A program made the position numbers and the translations under genes. The notes under the pieces were generated by a model. That model saw only the letters and a program-made list of their open reading frames with translations, did not search any database and was not told the origin of the DNA. From Meconema thalassinum (taxonomy: Eukaryota > Arthropoda > Insecta > Orthoptera > Tettigoniidae): 64,000 nt of DNA. Shown here one piece after another: positions 11,040-21,899 of this stretch. The DNA lies in NCBI GenBank assembly GCA_946902985.2, contig OX336393.1:363612779-363676778 (forward strand), in the 5' to 3' direction. Each line of letters begins with the position of its first letter. Positions within the stretch are counted from its first letter, which is position 1.

Positions 11040-11360
11040 TTTTCAATATAACATTGGCTCGGAAATACTTGTAGAAGAAGATTCTTGCAAATATTTGGGC
11101 GTTCACCTAAGGAATGATGAAATGGAGTAGTCATGTAGGTTGTGTAGTTTCTAAAGCTTACAAATCCCTGCACTTTGTAATGAGGGTATTAGAAGGAAGT
11201 AGTACCTCTGCTAAAGAATTAGGATACTTGTCACTTGTAAGATATATTCTGGAATATGCCTCGGCGGTTTGGGATCCATATCAAGTAGGGCTCATCAATG
11301 AGTTGGAATTGGTACAAAGAATAATTTTATGTTCGACGATGTCAAAATGTAAATAGTATA
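11040..11360 (+). pseudogene. Non-LTR retrotransposon RT, C-terminal fragment (CR1/jockey-like)
   Basis: Encodes SCKYLGVHLRND, then after a one-base frame change WSSHVGCVVSKAYKSL and ILEYASAVWDPY. The order YLGV, then VSKAYKSLxF, then RxILEYxSxVWDP is characteristic of the region following the RT palm in CR1/jockey-type LINEs. The catalytic core and everything upstream are absent. The frame change near 11125 and the short length make it a dead 5'-truncated fragment. Confidence 0.75.
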
Positions 11361-11744
11361 TGTCAAAAAACTGCATCATAATGAGGGTCATTAAAATCTT
11401 CCATTTAAACTTTTATGAACATGTCAAACTGAGTTTATTACATTTCCTGTTTAACCTTAGGCCTAAGATTATAAGCGTATTATCCCTGTAAAATATTCGG
11501 CTCTGTAAAACTAGTATACTGTAAATTTTTATTATATACTATTATAAGTCGTTCACGAATATACTTTCCCATTAAATGAGAAATTTTAGAACATTCCTAC
11601 TGTGTTAGTTACCATGTTAATGTATTAGTTCCACCACTCGCCAGTAGATGGCAGGTGCATTCCAGCGGTGGCTTAGCCCGTTATTAATACCTCTACTTTG
11701 TATAAAACATAGGCCCCGATTCTTGGATGTAACGGGTAATCTCG

Positions 11745-12045
11745 AGAACCACTGGATGGATTTTGATGCGGTTTTCACTAGTCAGTAAATGATTTCTCGA
11801 GGAAGGTTTATGTACAAAAACATTCATTTATGACCGAAGGAAGGCGAGCAGTAAGGATTTCAGTGAATCAAGTCTAAGAAAAACCTGCCGCCCGTTTACC
11901 TTTTAAGCTTACGCTGGGTAAACCGTTAAAAATATCTATACTGTACACTATGAGTGTAAGAATTGTTCAACATAAAAAGTTCTTCGAAAACGTTCGTGAC
12001 AGCATATCTCTATCTTTAATACATCGCTCACTATATGTATTTTAC
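11745..12045 (-). repeat. Copy of the RTE 5'-leader module plus tail
   Basis: On the minus strand it contains GGGCGATGTATT-like, AACGGTTTACCCAGCGTAAG and CATCAAAATCCATCCAGTGG blocks, matching 3230-3560. Like that copy it lacks RTE coding sequence. It abuts the head of a family A SINE at 12051. Confidence 0.72.
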
Positions 12046-12050
12046 GTAGC

Positions 12051-12364
12051 GGCTTCGGTGGCGTAGTCGGTAGCATGCTGAACTGCTGTGCCCAAGATAG
12101 TGGGTTCAAACCCGGCCGAAGTCGTCGGATTTTTTAAGAGCGTTAAAAATACTCCGGTATGCCTTCCTTCGGAGGGGAAGTAAAGCCAGCGGTCCCATGT
12201 CATAGATTTATGGCATGTAAAAGATCCTTTCACAGACTAAACTTGTGTAAAGGAAAAATTGTTAGGTTAGATTTCGTCAGGACGCTCTATCAAAGTTCCA
12301 ACGTTCACCACTAGATATCATTGATATCTGGTGGCGAAAGTTGGAGCTACTTGAAATTGAACGG
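12051..12364 (+). repeat. SINE family A, copy 4 (3'-shortened)
   Basis: Complete head with A and B boxes, then an internal deletion joining the AACGTTCACC block to GGTGGCGAAAGTTGGAGC; ends at CTTGAAATTGAACGG. The usual terminal TTATCAGACAGATTCT block is missing. Confidence 0.85.
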
Positions 12365-12456
12365 AACTTGTAGCTCACCATTTAGGGTGTCCGCTGGAAG
12401 TAGCTACAGACTCAGGCGAGCCGAATATGTCCTCGGACACTCCCGGCATCAAAAGC
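12365..12456 (+). repeat. SINE family H tail fragment
   Basis: TCCTCGGACACTCCCGGCAT and AAAAGCCATACG match the tail of family H at 40420-40455. A family E SINE is inserted in its A-rich end. Confidence 0.65.
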
Positions 12457-12468
12457 CATACGATAAAT

Positions 12469-12800
12469 GAAAATGAAAATCCACAGCCTGCTTCCAGTCT
12501 CCGACCGGGTCAGGAATGGAATGAATGAAGCCCCTATCTAGCGGCGAGGATATGAACTGTGCCGGCTGCCGAGGCCTGACGCACTCCTCTGGGGCAATGA
12601 TTAAATGAATGTCAGATGAAATGAAATGATAGTGGAGAGTGTTGCTGGAATGAAATTTTGACAGGGGAAACCGGAGTACCCGGAGAAAAACCTGTCTGCC
12701 TCCGTTCTGTCCAGCACAGATCTCACATGGAGTGACCGGGATTTGAACCACGGACTCAGCGGTGAGAGGCCGGCGTGCTGCCGCCTAAGCCACGGAGGCT
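12469..12800 (-). repeat. tRNA-derived SINE, family E, copy 1
   Basis: Minus-strand head GAGCCTCCGTGGCTTAGGCG, B-box-like TGGTTCAAATCCCGGTCACT, body with TTTCATTTCATC. Target-site duplication CATACGATAAAT at 12457-12468 and 12801-12812. The right duplicate has expanded into an (AAAT)n tract to about 12826. Confidence 0.93.
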
Positions 12801-12826
12801 CATACGATAAATAAATAAATAAATAA

Positions 12827-13778
12827 GTGTTTTAAGTTTTCATTTCTTCCAACAATGTTCATTCAGTGGTAATTTAAATTACTAGCTTCGGAGCGAGTTT
12901 ACGAGTAAGCGAGCGAGCCTATCACCCCAACTTCGGCCAGTATCAGACTGTCGAGTCGTGTCGAGTTAAGACTTCAGAGAAGAGTAGACCTAAATGTGTT
13001 TGGAGTTCCGCTGTGCACCTCGGCTTTTCTGAATTGTGTCTGGGACCAGTCGTCCGTGCGCCTTTTAAGCTTACTCTGGGTAAACCACTAAATATACCGG
13101 GCGAAGCTGGGGTGGGTTGATAGTTACAGATAAAGCAAATCTATAAACTCCCACTCCACATAGCAACGTCGGTGTAAATAGTGAGCGATCTAAATAATAA
13201 AATGTAGTATTTACAAATCAAATTGATTGAATTACAAGAACGTAAAACAGCAACAAAACTATAAAATGGTTCGGTTCGCGAGAGAGAAAGAGAGAATAAC
13301 AATAAAAAGTAAATAACTAGATGTGTTGTTGCAGGTGAAGTGTTGCATAACGACGTCGTTAAGCAGGAAAGAACGTAGTGCCATGTCGCGGTCATTTGCG
13401 GGAATTACTTTGTAACCTCACATTAGGTTCGGGTGACGGTCATACATGAGGCATAAAACGATCCCCGCATATTCTGAAGCTAAGCCTAGATTAGTGCTCT
13501 ATTAAAAGGACCATTTGTTTTGCACTCGGTGATCGCAAATCGTAGCCAAGCCCTACTCTCTGGGTATGCTACATAAACAAAATCCTGGGGGGGCTGGAGA
13601 GCGCAGTTAACAGGATAACCCTTCCCCTGTACCATGGACTTTATTTGTCCAATACTGGCTTTTAATTCTATGGTGATAAGTGGACTTATTCGCCCTGCTA
13701 CCGAGCTACTTTATTCTTGCCAAGGTATTTCTACGAAACAGCTGTTAGATGAATTGTGCTGTGATCATAATAATAATA
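12827..13778. other. No recognised gene
   Basis: Contains a short stretch at 13055-13110 (CCTTTTAAGCTTACTCTGGG) resembling the RTE 5'-leader module. Otherwise no open frame or repeat that I can support. Confidence 0.5.
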
Positions 13779-14148
13779 ATATCGTATGGCCTCAGGTGCC
13801 GGGTGCAAGCTTTGTCATTTGACACCCAGAGGGTAGCTTGCATGTCGAATTTCGTTGTTCCTTGAAGCACTATGAAAGTCAGGGAGGTTAGATATCTAAG
13901 CTCCTTGAACATTATAGCGCTTTCTAGTACAAAAATTAGGAACTTTCTGTTGGCGGAAACTCCCGAGATTAATTTTGCCATTGTGAACACGGCCTACTGA
14001 ATTCAAATGGGTTATTTGACATGCCAACATCGTATGACATGCGAGTCGTAAATTTTTGCCGCCTTTCAAAAATCACTTACCACGGCCAGGAGCGATCCTG
14101 CAAGCTTGGGGGTTAGTAGACCGACACGTTAACCACTCACCAACCGTT
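13779..14148 (-). repeat. tRNA-derived SINE, family C, copy 2
   Basis: Inverse of 2004-2390: GTATGGCCTCAGGTGCCGGG at the left, the Ser/Leu-like head at the right (GGTTGGTGAGTGGTTAACG on the minus strand). The left end runs into an (AAT)n stretch at 13768-13780, the presumed 3' tail. Confidence 0.87.
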
Positions 14149-14655
14149 GCATGATGATGATAATTGTTGTTATAAGGTGCCTAACATCCGAGATTTCGGC
14201 CTCTTATGGTTTGGGTGATAGTGAAAATGATAATGTAATGGAATCGATAACTGAAATTAACTACGGACTTATATACGAGAAAAAAAAAGAGACACAAAAC
14301 AAGAATAAGGTAAATATAAGACAGGAGGTAAAGAAGAAACCCCGGACCCAGCTCAGGAATCTCTCGGGGTCACAAACTCCTGAACTCACCAGCCGTGAGC
14401 CCTTGAGGCTGTAGCACTATCTAGGTTGCACCCTGCCTCATTTAGGGCCTTGAATAGAAGGCAGGATGTATCATGATTAGAAAAGAAGACGTCTGAACAC
14501 TCGAAAAATGAGGGATGAGGATAGATGAGACAAGGGCCAATTAAGGCGGGAAAGTGAAAGACACCATAGGCCTCGGATACCCTAATATCTTCCGGGTCGG
14601 AAGAGAACATGAGTTGATCAAGGGAGGAAAGACGTAGAGAACACACCTCACACCC
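14149..14655 (+). repeat. Dispersed repeat family B, copy 2
   Basis: Matches 215-820 (CAGCTCAGGAATCTCTCGGG, TTAGGGCCTTG, GAAGGCAGGAT, CTCGGATACC). Starts immediately after the head of the family C SINE. Confidence 0.75.
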
Positions 14656-14689
14656 TGATGACCATCTCATGAGAATATTGCATAGGGAC

Positions 14690-15350
14690 ATAAAAATAAA
14701 CTTTATGTTCGACGTTGTCGAAATGTAAACATAATGTGTCAGAAAACTGTATTATAATGAGGCTCATTATAACACTATTTTTCATATGAAACAGTTTCTC
14801 CCACCAATCAGAGCTCATGAAACAATTAGGTAAGGATACCTTCGCGCATGTGCTCAAACTTCAACTTGTCTATATAAATTACCGAAAGTGCACCGTCCAT
14901 ATGTTCGCGTAAATAAACTGGCGAATATGAGACTAGAAATAGCACTGTATATACTTTAATATCCCCAACACCAATTTCAACACAGCGCATTGCTTTCAAA
15001 CGACTTCAGTGACAGTTTGACTGAAAGCAGGTGCACATCGGCAGGCTGTAAACATTGTCAAGCACAAAGAGCGTATGCGTCGGTCAGTCAGAGCACTTGG
15101 AAAACAGAGATATCCTACCCAGCGCTTGCACTCTGATCACAAAATTCGAATGACTGAATCTCAACAGATATTTATGAATATTTATGTTCGAACATAAAGT
15201 AGTTATAATTATCGTCAAACATAAACAGTCGTATGCAACTCGCCTATAATGGTAATTAAGACACTCGCATGGAAATTATAAAACTCGCTTCGCTCGTTTT
15301 ATTATTGTCTTAATTATTGCCATTATAGGCTTGTTGCATAATCTACTATT
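14690..15350 (+). mobile_element. Hairpin-ended repeat K, copy 1
   Basis: An inverted copy lies at 60855-61530. The left part has a hairpin with TATTATAATGAGGCTCATTATAA (14752-14775). The right end is a large hairpin: GCAACTCGCCTATAATGGTA (15236) pairs with CATTATAGGCTTGTTGCAT near 15321-15341, enclosing a second palindromic region AAAACTCGCTTCGCTCGTTTT. TTATGTTCGA and its inverse occur near both ends. No reading frame is conserved. Likely a non-autonomous foldback or MITE-like element. Confidence 0.7.
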
Positions 15351-16190
15351 TTGACTTGATGAATTCCAAAGTACGGTACTGTACAGTTTAAAAACCTAAT
15401 TAGACTAATTTATTGGAATATACAAAACCAACTATTTATATATAGAACTATATCATTTTTGCAAAGTTATTTTTATTTACATCAAATTAAAGCCCACATT
15501 TGTTACAGGTCTGTTTTAAACTAATTTTATAAACGTTTAGCCTACATAGAAAACCCAAGTGAAATATTAACAACAGCGCTTTGCTCGTAATTAATGTATA
15601 ACGAAACCACTTAACAAGGCGATAATATGGCCGAAACTTGTACATTTTATTAATTATATTAATTCAATTATTATTGACTAAGGTATAACAAATTTACTTA
15701 ACACCAATATGTATTCATTTAGATCCTCACAACTTCCCATGATTGCCATTTATCCTACCGACTAGACTGAGATTGGTGAACGAGCAATTTTAAGAATTGA
15801 ATTCTTGACATTTCACCTTGTGGAGCAACAGGCTGCGGCCAGAGGTGGCAATTATTTAATGGAATGAAAGTACGTTGCCTTTTTTCTATCTTTAATGCTG
15901 TAAGTAGTTTAAAAGTTTGGTGCGATGCCATGAATTGTGCACACACGGAGGGAATTAGAAAGGTGACGTAACTTCCCTTGAAACAGGTCAAAGACGAACG
16001 GGTTGACGGTGGACGAGAGTCAGAGCATAGAGAATGCAAACATTGATTGGGTGCATGGATAATGCAAACCTGGATCTGGTGTAAGTTTTATTCCTCAATA
16101 TTCGGGCCTAAAAATAGTTCCTGATAATTGTTTTCCGTAGGATTATTTAGAGGCTAGTGACAAGCACTGGTCAAGTGACGCAGGTCCTGA
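15351..16190. other. No recognised gene
   Basis: AT-rich. A 94-codon minus-strand frame (15755-16039) has no domain I recognise and no support from the other copies. Confidence 0.45.
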
Positions 16191-16194
16191 TAGG

Positions 16195-16372
16195 GTCTCA
16201 AAGACAACAATAGGGTGTTGTCTCCGGAGAGGTCTGGTGCATATCCTACAGATGCTGCACGTAGGCGATCTGTGCGTCGTGATGAGAATGAAGTAAATGA
16301 TGAAGACGTCACAAAACACTGTCCCCAATCAAGTGAATTTACCTCTAGAACCACTTGGCCACGTAACCTTAT
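16195..16372. repeat. Fragment of a tRNA-related insect repeat
   Basis: The GGTGCATATCCTACAGATG and CTGTGCGTCGTGATGAGAAT blocks resemble a SINE-like repeat common in insect genomes, recalled from memory and without a second copy here. Low confidence. Confidence 0.35.
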
Positions 16373-16425
16373 TTAATAATAATAATATAATAATAATAAT
16401 AATAATATTAATAATAATAATTGAG
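16373..16425. repeat. (AAT)n microsatellite
   Basis: Interrupted AAT/ATT tract at the left edge of a LINE fragment. Confidence 0.9.
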
Positions 16426-17670
16426 AAGGAAGTCCCATATTATAAATACAGACCTGATCAGGTTCTGAACAATGATGAAGCCAAAATCTAATGGGATTCC
16501 ACTATAATAACTGATCGTTCTGTAGAAGCCAAAATGCCAGTCCTTGTGATATTCGATAAGGAATCACACAAGGCTACCATCGTTAATGTCAGGCGCGGAT
16601 CTAGAATTTGGCTTTGGGGGGGGGGGGGGGGTCAGAGAATAGAAATTGTGAAGAAAATGGTATCACTAAAAACGCAATCACAAAATAACCAAACGTACAA
16701 AACCAGACCAACTTTTTGCAAGCTACATGAATAGAAATTTGATGCGTTTAGCGCACCAAAAATATTCGTACAAATTGCAACGGCGTGTTTTGCGACTTTT
16801 ACTTCGAGCTTCGAGAAAAGTATCAAGGTAGGCTACGTTACAGTTTCGGCAAGTCGAGTTGGTACCGACAAAAGGAGAAAGTCACAGCTTAAATTACCAA
16901 CCTAGCTTGCAGCTTGGACGTCGGCAAAATTTTTTGGTGCAAAAAAAAAAAGCCCCCAATTCCTATCCGTGCATTGCTGCACATTTATCGTGACATCTCT
17001 ATAAACATCGATTCGGTAATCACAAGGTTTGCTAAACAAAATAGACGAGTTGATTTTGTTATATAAATAATCGTTTTTATATAACAGGTATGAAGTTGTA
17101 ATTATGTACAGTTGTAACAGAACATAATAAAGCAAAAAAGATATTTTCAGTATCGAATAAAATGAAAAAAACAACCTCTTTTTCAGTTAAAATTCGTTAA
17201 GTTTTATTTGTCTGGTTATTGTGTTTTCGTTTTTGAGTTTGCAAAAAAAAAATTGGTCTCCGTTTGGGGGGGGGGGTCATGAACCCCGTGACCCCCCTCC
17301 CCCCTTGAATCCGCGCCTGGTTGATGTTGCTGTTCCACTCGATGATAACGTACAGATTACAGTGGCTGAGAAAAGGCGCAATTACCAGCCACTTGCCGCT
17401 GAGCTCAGCCACTTATACGGCCTAAAGGAAGTTCTTGTTATCCCTGTTGTTGTCTCTGTGAATGGTTTAGTTACAAAGGACTGGGATAATGCAAAGGAGT
17501 ACCTTGGCTTGAAGAGAAACCATATGCAGTTACTGCAAAAAGCTGCCCTCCTTGGTACTGCAAGAATAGTACGAAAGATTCTCTCTCTTCAGTGACTCGC
17601 TCTGAACATCTTGAGATCCAGTGCTACCATCAGTGTATTTGGCTCGCAACGAGTCCGACGGTGATGGTTT
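16426..17670 (+). pseudogene. Non-LTR retrotransposon, post-RT C-terminal fragment, split by a hAT-like element
   Basis: Left exon-like part (16426-16589) encodes YYKYRPDQVLNNDEAKI, stop, WDSTIITDRSVEA and VIFDKESHKATIVNV. The right part (17328-17595) encodes VAVPLDDNVQI, EKRRNYQPLAAELSHLYG, VLVIPVVVSVNG and LLQKAALLGTARIVRKIL. This order is the C-terminal tail found after the reverse transcriptase in a widespread group of arthropod LINEs (the D-IVIVDK...YIIDVAVP...TARIxRK pattern). A 730-bp insertion separates ATIVNV from VAVPLD and duplicates GTTRATGT. The in-frame stop and the lack of RT domain show it is dead. Its 3' end probably ran into the (ATT)n tract now found beyond the mariner-like insertion at 17682-18327. 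Confidence 0.8.
16590..17319. mobile_element. hAT-like non-autonomous element (MITE)
   Basis: Terminal inverted repeats CAGGCGCGGATCTA and the inverse of TGAATCCGCGCCTG, followed by G-rich (about 16614-16632) and matching C-rich (about 17264-17306) stretches, then related subterminal sequence (AAAAACGCAATCACAAAATA versus the inverse of the 17205-17240 block). Eight-base target duplication GTTAATGT/GTTGATGT at 16582-16589 and 17320-17327. An 8-bp duplication and a CAGG start fit the hAT superfamily. No transposase is encoded. Confidence 0.88.
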
Positions 17671-17681
17671 TCATATATTTA

Positions 17682-18327
17682 TGAGGGGTGTTCTAATGAA
17701 AGGTACGAAACGATACTGTGAGTACAATTTAATCGTTATTGAAAAGCAATCACCACAGGTGTCCGATTGGTTCACTAGCCGCAGGATTTCCTGTTCCCAG
17801 AAGTATTGCGATTGTGACAGGAGCCAATCCTGTACGGTGTCCTTTAGTTCGTCGGCCGATTGGAAACAACGGACGAACCATTAACAGTGTCGTGTATTGT
17901 GCGACACTCCTTAGCCTACGCAAGTCCATCAAGAACAGACGGCCTGGACTGCTCACGAAGGGAGTAATTCTGCTCCATGATAACGCTCGCGCTCAAGTCT
18001 GTAACGTCACACAAGGTGTATTGGCCACGTTCAAGTGGGAGCAACTTGAGCATCCGCCTTACACCCCAGACTTGTCACCCTGCGACTTCCATCTGTTTAG
18101 TCCGTTAAAAATCATCGCAAGGTAAAACGTGTCCAATCTGACGACGAACTAAAGGACACCGTACAGGATTGGCTCCTGTCACAACCACAAGACTTCTGGG
18201 AACAGGGAATCCTGCGGCTAGTGAAGCAATGGGACACCTGTGCACAGGTCTGTGGTGATTACTTTTGAATAACGAATAAATTGTACCCACAGTATCGTTT
18301 CGTACCTTTTCATTTGAACAACCCAGG
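17682..18327. mobile_element. Mariner-like element with inverted 3'-end duplication
   Basis: Flanked by TA at 17680-17681 and 18328-18329. The right half (about 17880-18270, plus strand) encodes a mariner transposase C-terminus: ILLHDNARAQV, then HPPYTPDLSPCDFHLF, then, after a frame change, LKDTVQDWLLSQPQDF and VKQWDTCAQVCGDYF. The left arm (17682-17870) is an inverted copy of the last ~200 bp, including the coding end, so its minus strand encodes the same LSQPQ...KQWDTC tail. The N-terminal half, first catalytic Asp included, is absent. Non-autonomous. Confidence 0.9.
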
Positions 18328-18329
18328 TA

Positions 18330-18376
18330 TATGTATTATTATTAATAATAATAATAACAGTAATAATAATCATAAT
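18330..18376. repeat. (ATT)n/(AAT)n microsatellite
   Basis: Interrupted tract immediately right of the mariner-like element; probably the simple-sequence tail of the LINE fragment that starts at 16426. Confidence 0.75.
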
Positions 18377-18512
18377 AGTTAATTGGCCCGAGGATACGAT
18401 TGTACTCAGTGTCTTGACAATCCACGTGTTAAAATATTGACATCATTCAGTCAATTAGACCGAAATAATCGACTGCCCTATTAATCAATGTGTCAATACC
18501 GTTGTTATTTCA

Positions 18513-18897
18513 TTTGAGGGGCTTGGCCATCGCGATTATTTAGCCCCATGTATTTGTGTGCGTGTTTTGATTTTGTCTGATAATCCGTGTAATTGTAGTG
18601 TCTGTATGATTGTGTGTATTAGACATTCAAGCGATGATCGGGAATGGTGCAGTCGTGGCCTTAAGTTACGAAACATTCCGGCATTTGCCTCGAATATAAG
18701 TGGGAAATCACGGGAAACCACTTCCCGGGTGGCTGAGTTAGGAATCAAACTCTCCTCTTCTCAGTTTTTAATCACGAGTCTGAGTGTACCCCCATTCCAG
18801 CCCATACACCAGAATTAAAATTCCTTGGCTGAGCCAGCCATCGAACCCGGAACTCTGGGTTGACAGCCAAGAACCCTGGCCACTACACCACTATGGG
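18513..18897 (-). repeat. tRNA-derived SINE, family G, copy with head
   Basis: On the minus strand the head is ATAGTGGTGTAGTGGCCAGG with B box CCGGGTTCGATGG at about 18850, then a body with AACTGAGAAGAGGAG and GGCAAATGCCGGAAT and a tail with CATGGGGCTAAATAATCGCG. This copy shows that family G is tRNA-derived and reads leftwards. Confidence 0.8.
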
Positions 18898-18948
18898 GTC
18901 TCTCCGGAAATGTCTAGCAGATAATTGTCTTTTATATGTTTTGCAGGT

Positions 18949-19465
18949 GGCTTCGGTGTGGCGTAGTTGGTAGCTTGCTGAGCTTCTATGCCCAATGTCG
19001 CGGGTTCAAACCCGGCGGAAGTGTTCGGATTTTTTAAGAGGGTTAAAAATCCCTCAGTATGCCTCCCTTCGGGGGAGAAATAAAGCCGGTGGTCCCATGT
19101 CATAGATTTATGGCATGAAAAAGAACCTTCCACTAACTACACTTGTGTGAAGCCAAACATTGTTGGTTGGAATTGATAACACTATATTAGTTACAACGTT
19201 CGCTGCCAGGTGCTGCTGGCTGCGATGGCATCTAGAAGCCAAGTTCACAGCTAGGTGTCGTGGACGGTAGCATTTGATAAGCAAAAGTATGAATTAATTG
19301 AAAATTGATCGTCTGCAGTCCTTACCTGAATCACAGATAACACACACTAATTCAGCCATCACAATTAACAACGGTTATCAGACAGATTCTACACACACCA
19401 ATAGTACACGGAGCTACATGACCGCGTTGACGCAGCCCCTAAACTGAGGAACCGACCAACCAACA
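18949..19465 (+). repeat. SINE family A, copy 5 (full length)
   Basis: GGCTTCGGTGTGGCGTAGTT head with one inserted TG, B box GGGTTCAAACCC, full body ending GGAACCGACCAACCAAC. A mariner-like element begins two bases further on, inserted at the SINE 3' end. Confidence 0.92.
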
Positions 19466-19467
19466 TA

Positions 19468-20162
19468 CATAGGTTGGTTTTTTAGTTTTGGCACCTTAGT
19501 TATAACTGGATTAATAACTCACTTAGATGGTTCCAAGTTTCACAGGCCGTCGATGTAGTCCCCACCGTTACGTACAACGTGTTCCCAGCGATGCGGAAGT
19601 CGTTGGATCCCGTTGGCACTGCCCAATCTATTGATGGTACGAAGAGAGCCCTTGGCAGCCTCCTCCCCACGCATTGTCATCTTCATCTTCGGGATGAGAT
19701 CATAGTCGCTGGGACTGATGTCTGGAGAATATGGGGGGGTGATAGAGGACATCCCAGCCCCAGCGATCCAACAATGCCGACACAACGCCTGCTGTGTGTG
19801 CCCTAGCATGGTCATGCAGAACGATGGGCGGTGTAACCATGTGGTGGCGCCGTTTCCTTATCAGAGCTCCTCGGAGATGGTCTTGCAGAAACGAACAATA
19901 GTACGCCGCATTAACGGTTTGCCCTGGGGAACAGTATGGCAGCGTTTCCGTACCATTTAAGACGTTAAGCAGGCTGCCGAGCGCTCTCTTCGTACCATCA
20001 ATAGATTGGGCTGTGCCAACGGGATCCAACGACTTCCGCATCGCTGGGAACACGTACGTAACGGTGGGGACTACATCGAGGGTCTGTGAAACTTGGAACC
20101 ATCTAAGTGAGTTATTAATCCAGTTATAACTAAGGTGCCAAAACTAAAAAAAACAACCCATG
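19468..20162. mobile_element. Second mariner-like element with inverted 3'-end duplication
   Basis: Flanked by TA (19466-19467, 20163-20164). The minus strand of the middle and left encodes a different mariner C-terminus: TVNAAYYCSFLQDHLRGAL, IVLHDHARAHTAG and WGWDVLYHPP, then after frame changes PPYSPDISPSDYDLIPKMK and NRLGSANGIQRLPHRWEHVV. The rightmost ~190 bp (about 19970-20162) is an inverted copy of the leftmost ~190 bp, so the plus strand also encodes RLPHRWEHVVRN-like sequence near 20030-20075. The N-terminal domain is missing. Non-autonomous. Confidence 0.9.
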
Positions 20163-20164
20163 TA

Positions 20165-21312
20165 TATGGCTTGCTCCAATCGAAATTAGAATAACCGATT
20201 AAAGGTATCTGAAAATTCACTCAAAATGCGTTCTGATAGTTTATTTTTATTTTATTTATTTATTTATTTATTTTTGCCCATCGTGTCTCTCTTTTACTTA
20301 CTGCTTATTTTCCTCCATAATTTTACCTAATAGAGAAATTATTCATAAAAACTCTTTCGTATAATTTCCAGCTTCCATCAAATGTTTGTACAAAATTAAA
20401 CTTTAGTTTTAATATTCTAACTTTTTCCATTTTACTTTGCATTGACCATGGCTCATTCACTAAAAAACAAACGACTATTTTTATCTTTAATTTGTTGTTT
20501 TAAAATTTGTTAACTTTGTTTGTTTATTGTAAGTTTTAATCTGCTAACCAAGTAATTCCCTTAACGCACGATTACAGTAATCCTACTACGGTGCAACTTC
20601 TGCCTGCAAACGAGGTGAGGTTAAAATATTCCCGTTCTTCCCCCACAGTTCGCTGTTTTTCTAGCAAAGTGGATGAATATTTGATGTGAAGCTCTGCCCT
20701 CAGATTTCCGGCACTGTACTTTACAGCCGGCGTACTGAGTGTCATTTGAACAGACAAGTCGCATATAAATTAGATTAATTCTTTGACACTGATGAAGTTA
20801 ATTTTCCTGAATCCCGTGATATATTTAGTCGAATGATTTATAGGAATATGGAGAAATATCAATGGATTGGTCAGTTATGTTTTAAGTAAATTTATTTCAA
20901 AGTCGCAATGAGCAGAAAAGATTGAACTTGAATGTGTTATAAATTAATTCAAACCCAATTTGAGATGATGTATGTACATTTGATTTGAACAGCATAAATT
21001 AGATCCAACACTGTATTGAAGAATATGTAACTTGGTTATGATTCAGGCACGGTGTGTTCAATGTGTGATAGTCGGAAGAAAAAAAAGAAGACGAATGAAA
21101 CACAGACACGTATAGCACAATTTTTCCAGCGTGGTCTGACTTAATTCTCAACGCACAATCAAGTCGTTTTAAGCACGTATTACGAACAACGAGCAAACGA
21201 ATTAACAGTCTCATATCAAATTCAAAACACGAAGAAATAAACAAAATAAAAATAATACAAAGCCCGTATTATGAAAGTAAAACATATCACAACTCGAAAC
21301 ATTACTTTTTAT
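20165..21312. other. AT-rich DNA without a recognised gene; (TTTA)n at about 20232-20275
   Basis: Long T-rich runs and a TTTA tract, no conserved frame, no match to other parts of the window. Confidence 0.55.
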
Positions 21313-21346
21313 TGTTATTATTATTATTATTATTATTATTACGGTA
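21313..21346. repeat. (TTA)n microsatellite
   Basis: Uninterrupted TTA/ATT tract just upstream of an RTE fragment. Confidence 0.9.
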
Positions 21347-21369
21347 TCCTACTATTATTATGGACGAAC

Positions 21370-21890
21370 CAACAAATTAGGTTGGCTCCGGAAAGGAAAG
21401 CGTTTCTACAGAAAATAAATCTGTTGACATCACCTATTAATATAGATTTAGGTAATAGAATGTCATTCTTAAACGCCCTTGTGTGCAGCGTTGCGCTCTA
21501 TGGAAATGAAAATCGAACTGTTGGCACAGCAGAAAAGAGGAGAATAGAAGCGTTTGAAATGTGGTGTTACAGGAGAAGGATGAAGATCAGATGGGTAGAT
21601 AGAATATCAAATGAAGAAGTATTAAAACGAGTGAGTTGGGTGAGAAGAGATAGGTTGGTAGGACACATACTAAGACTCCCGGGAATAGCAAACCTAGTCA
21701 AGGAAGGGTTAAGGACAAGAACTGGACGTGTAGACCAAGGTTAGAATAAGTTAAACAGATTCCTTGGGATGTAAGGTAGCTATGTAGAGATGAAAGGATT
21801 AGCAAACGACCGGGAGAAATGTAGAACTGCATCAAACGACTCAATAAGTCAACAATGCAGCATTCAAATGAACGAGCGTTAGAACAATAA
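21370..21890 (+). pseudogene. RTE retrotransposon, 3' fragment
   Basis: Encodes RLAPERKAFLQKINLLTS, IDLGNRMSFLNALVCSVALY, EKRRIEAFEMWCYRRRMKI and RDRLVGHILRLPGIANLV, closely matching residues after the RT palm of the intact RTE protein at 33308-36283. Small deletions (around the loop before RRDRLVGH) and a frame break after GLRTRTG show it is dead. It lacks the (CAA)n terminus of the intact element. Starts next to a (TTA)n tract. Confidence 0.88.
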
Positions 21891-21899
21891 ACCACTCTC

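Noticed and set aside
15755..16039. 94-codon minus-strand frame as a gene or exon
   Set aside because: No domain, no splice evidence and no repeated copy to support coding.
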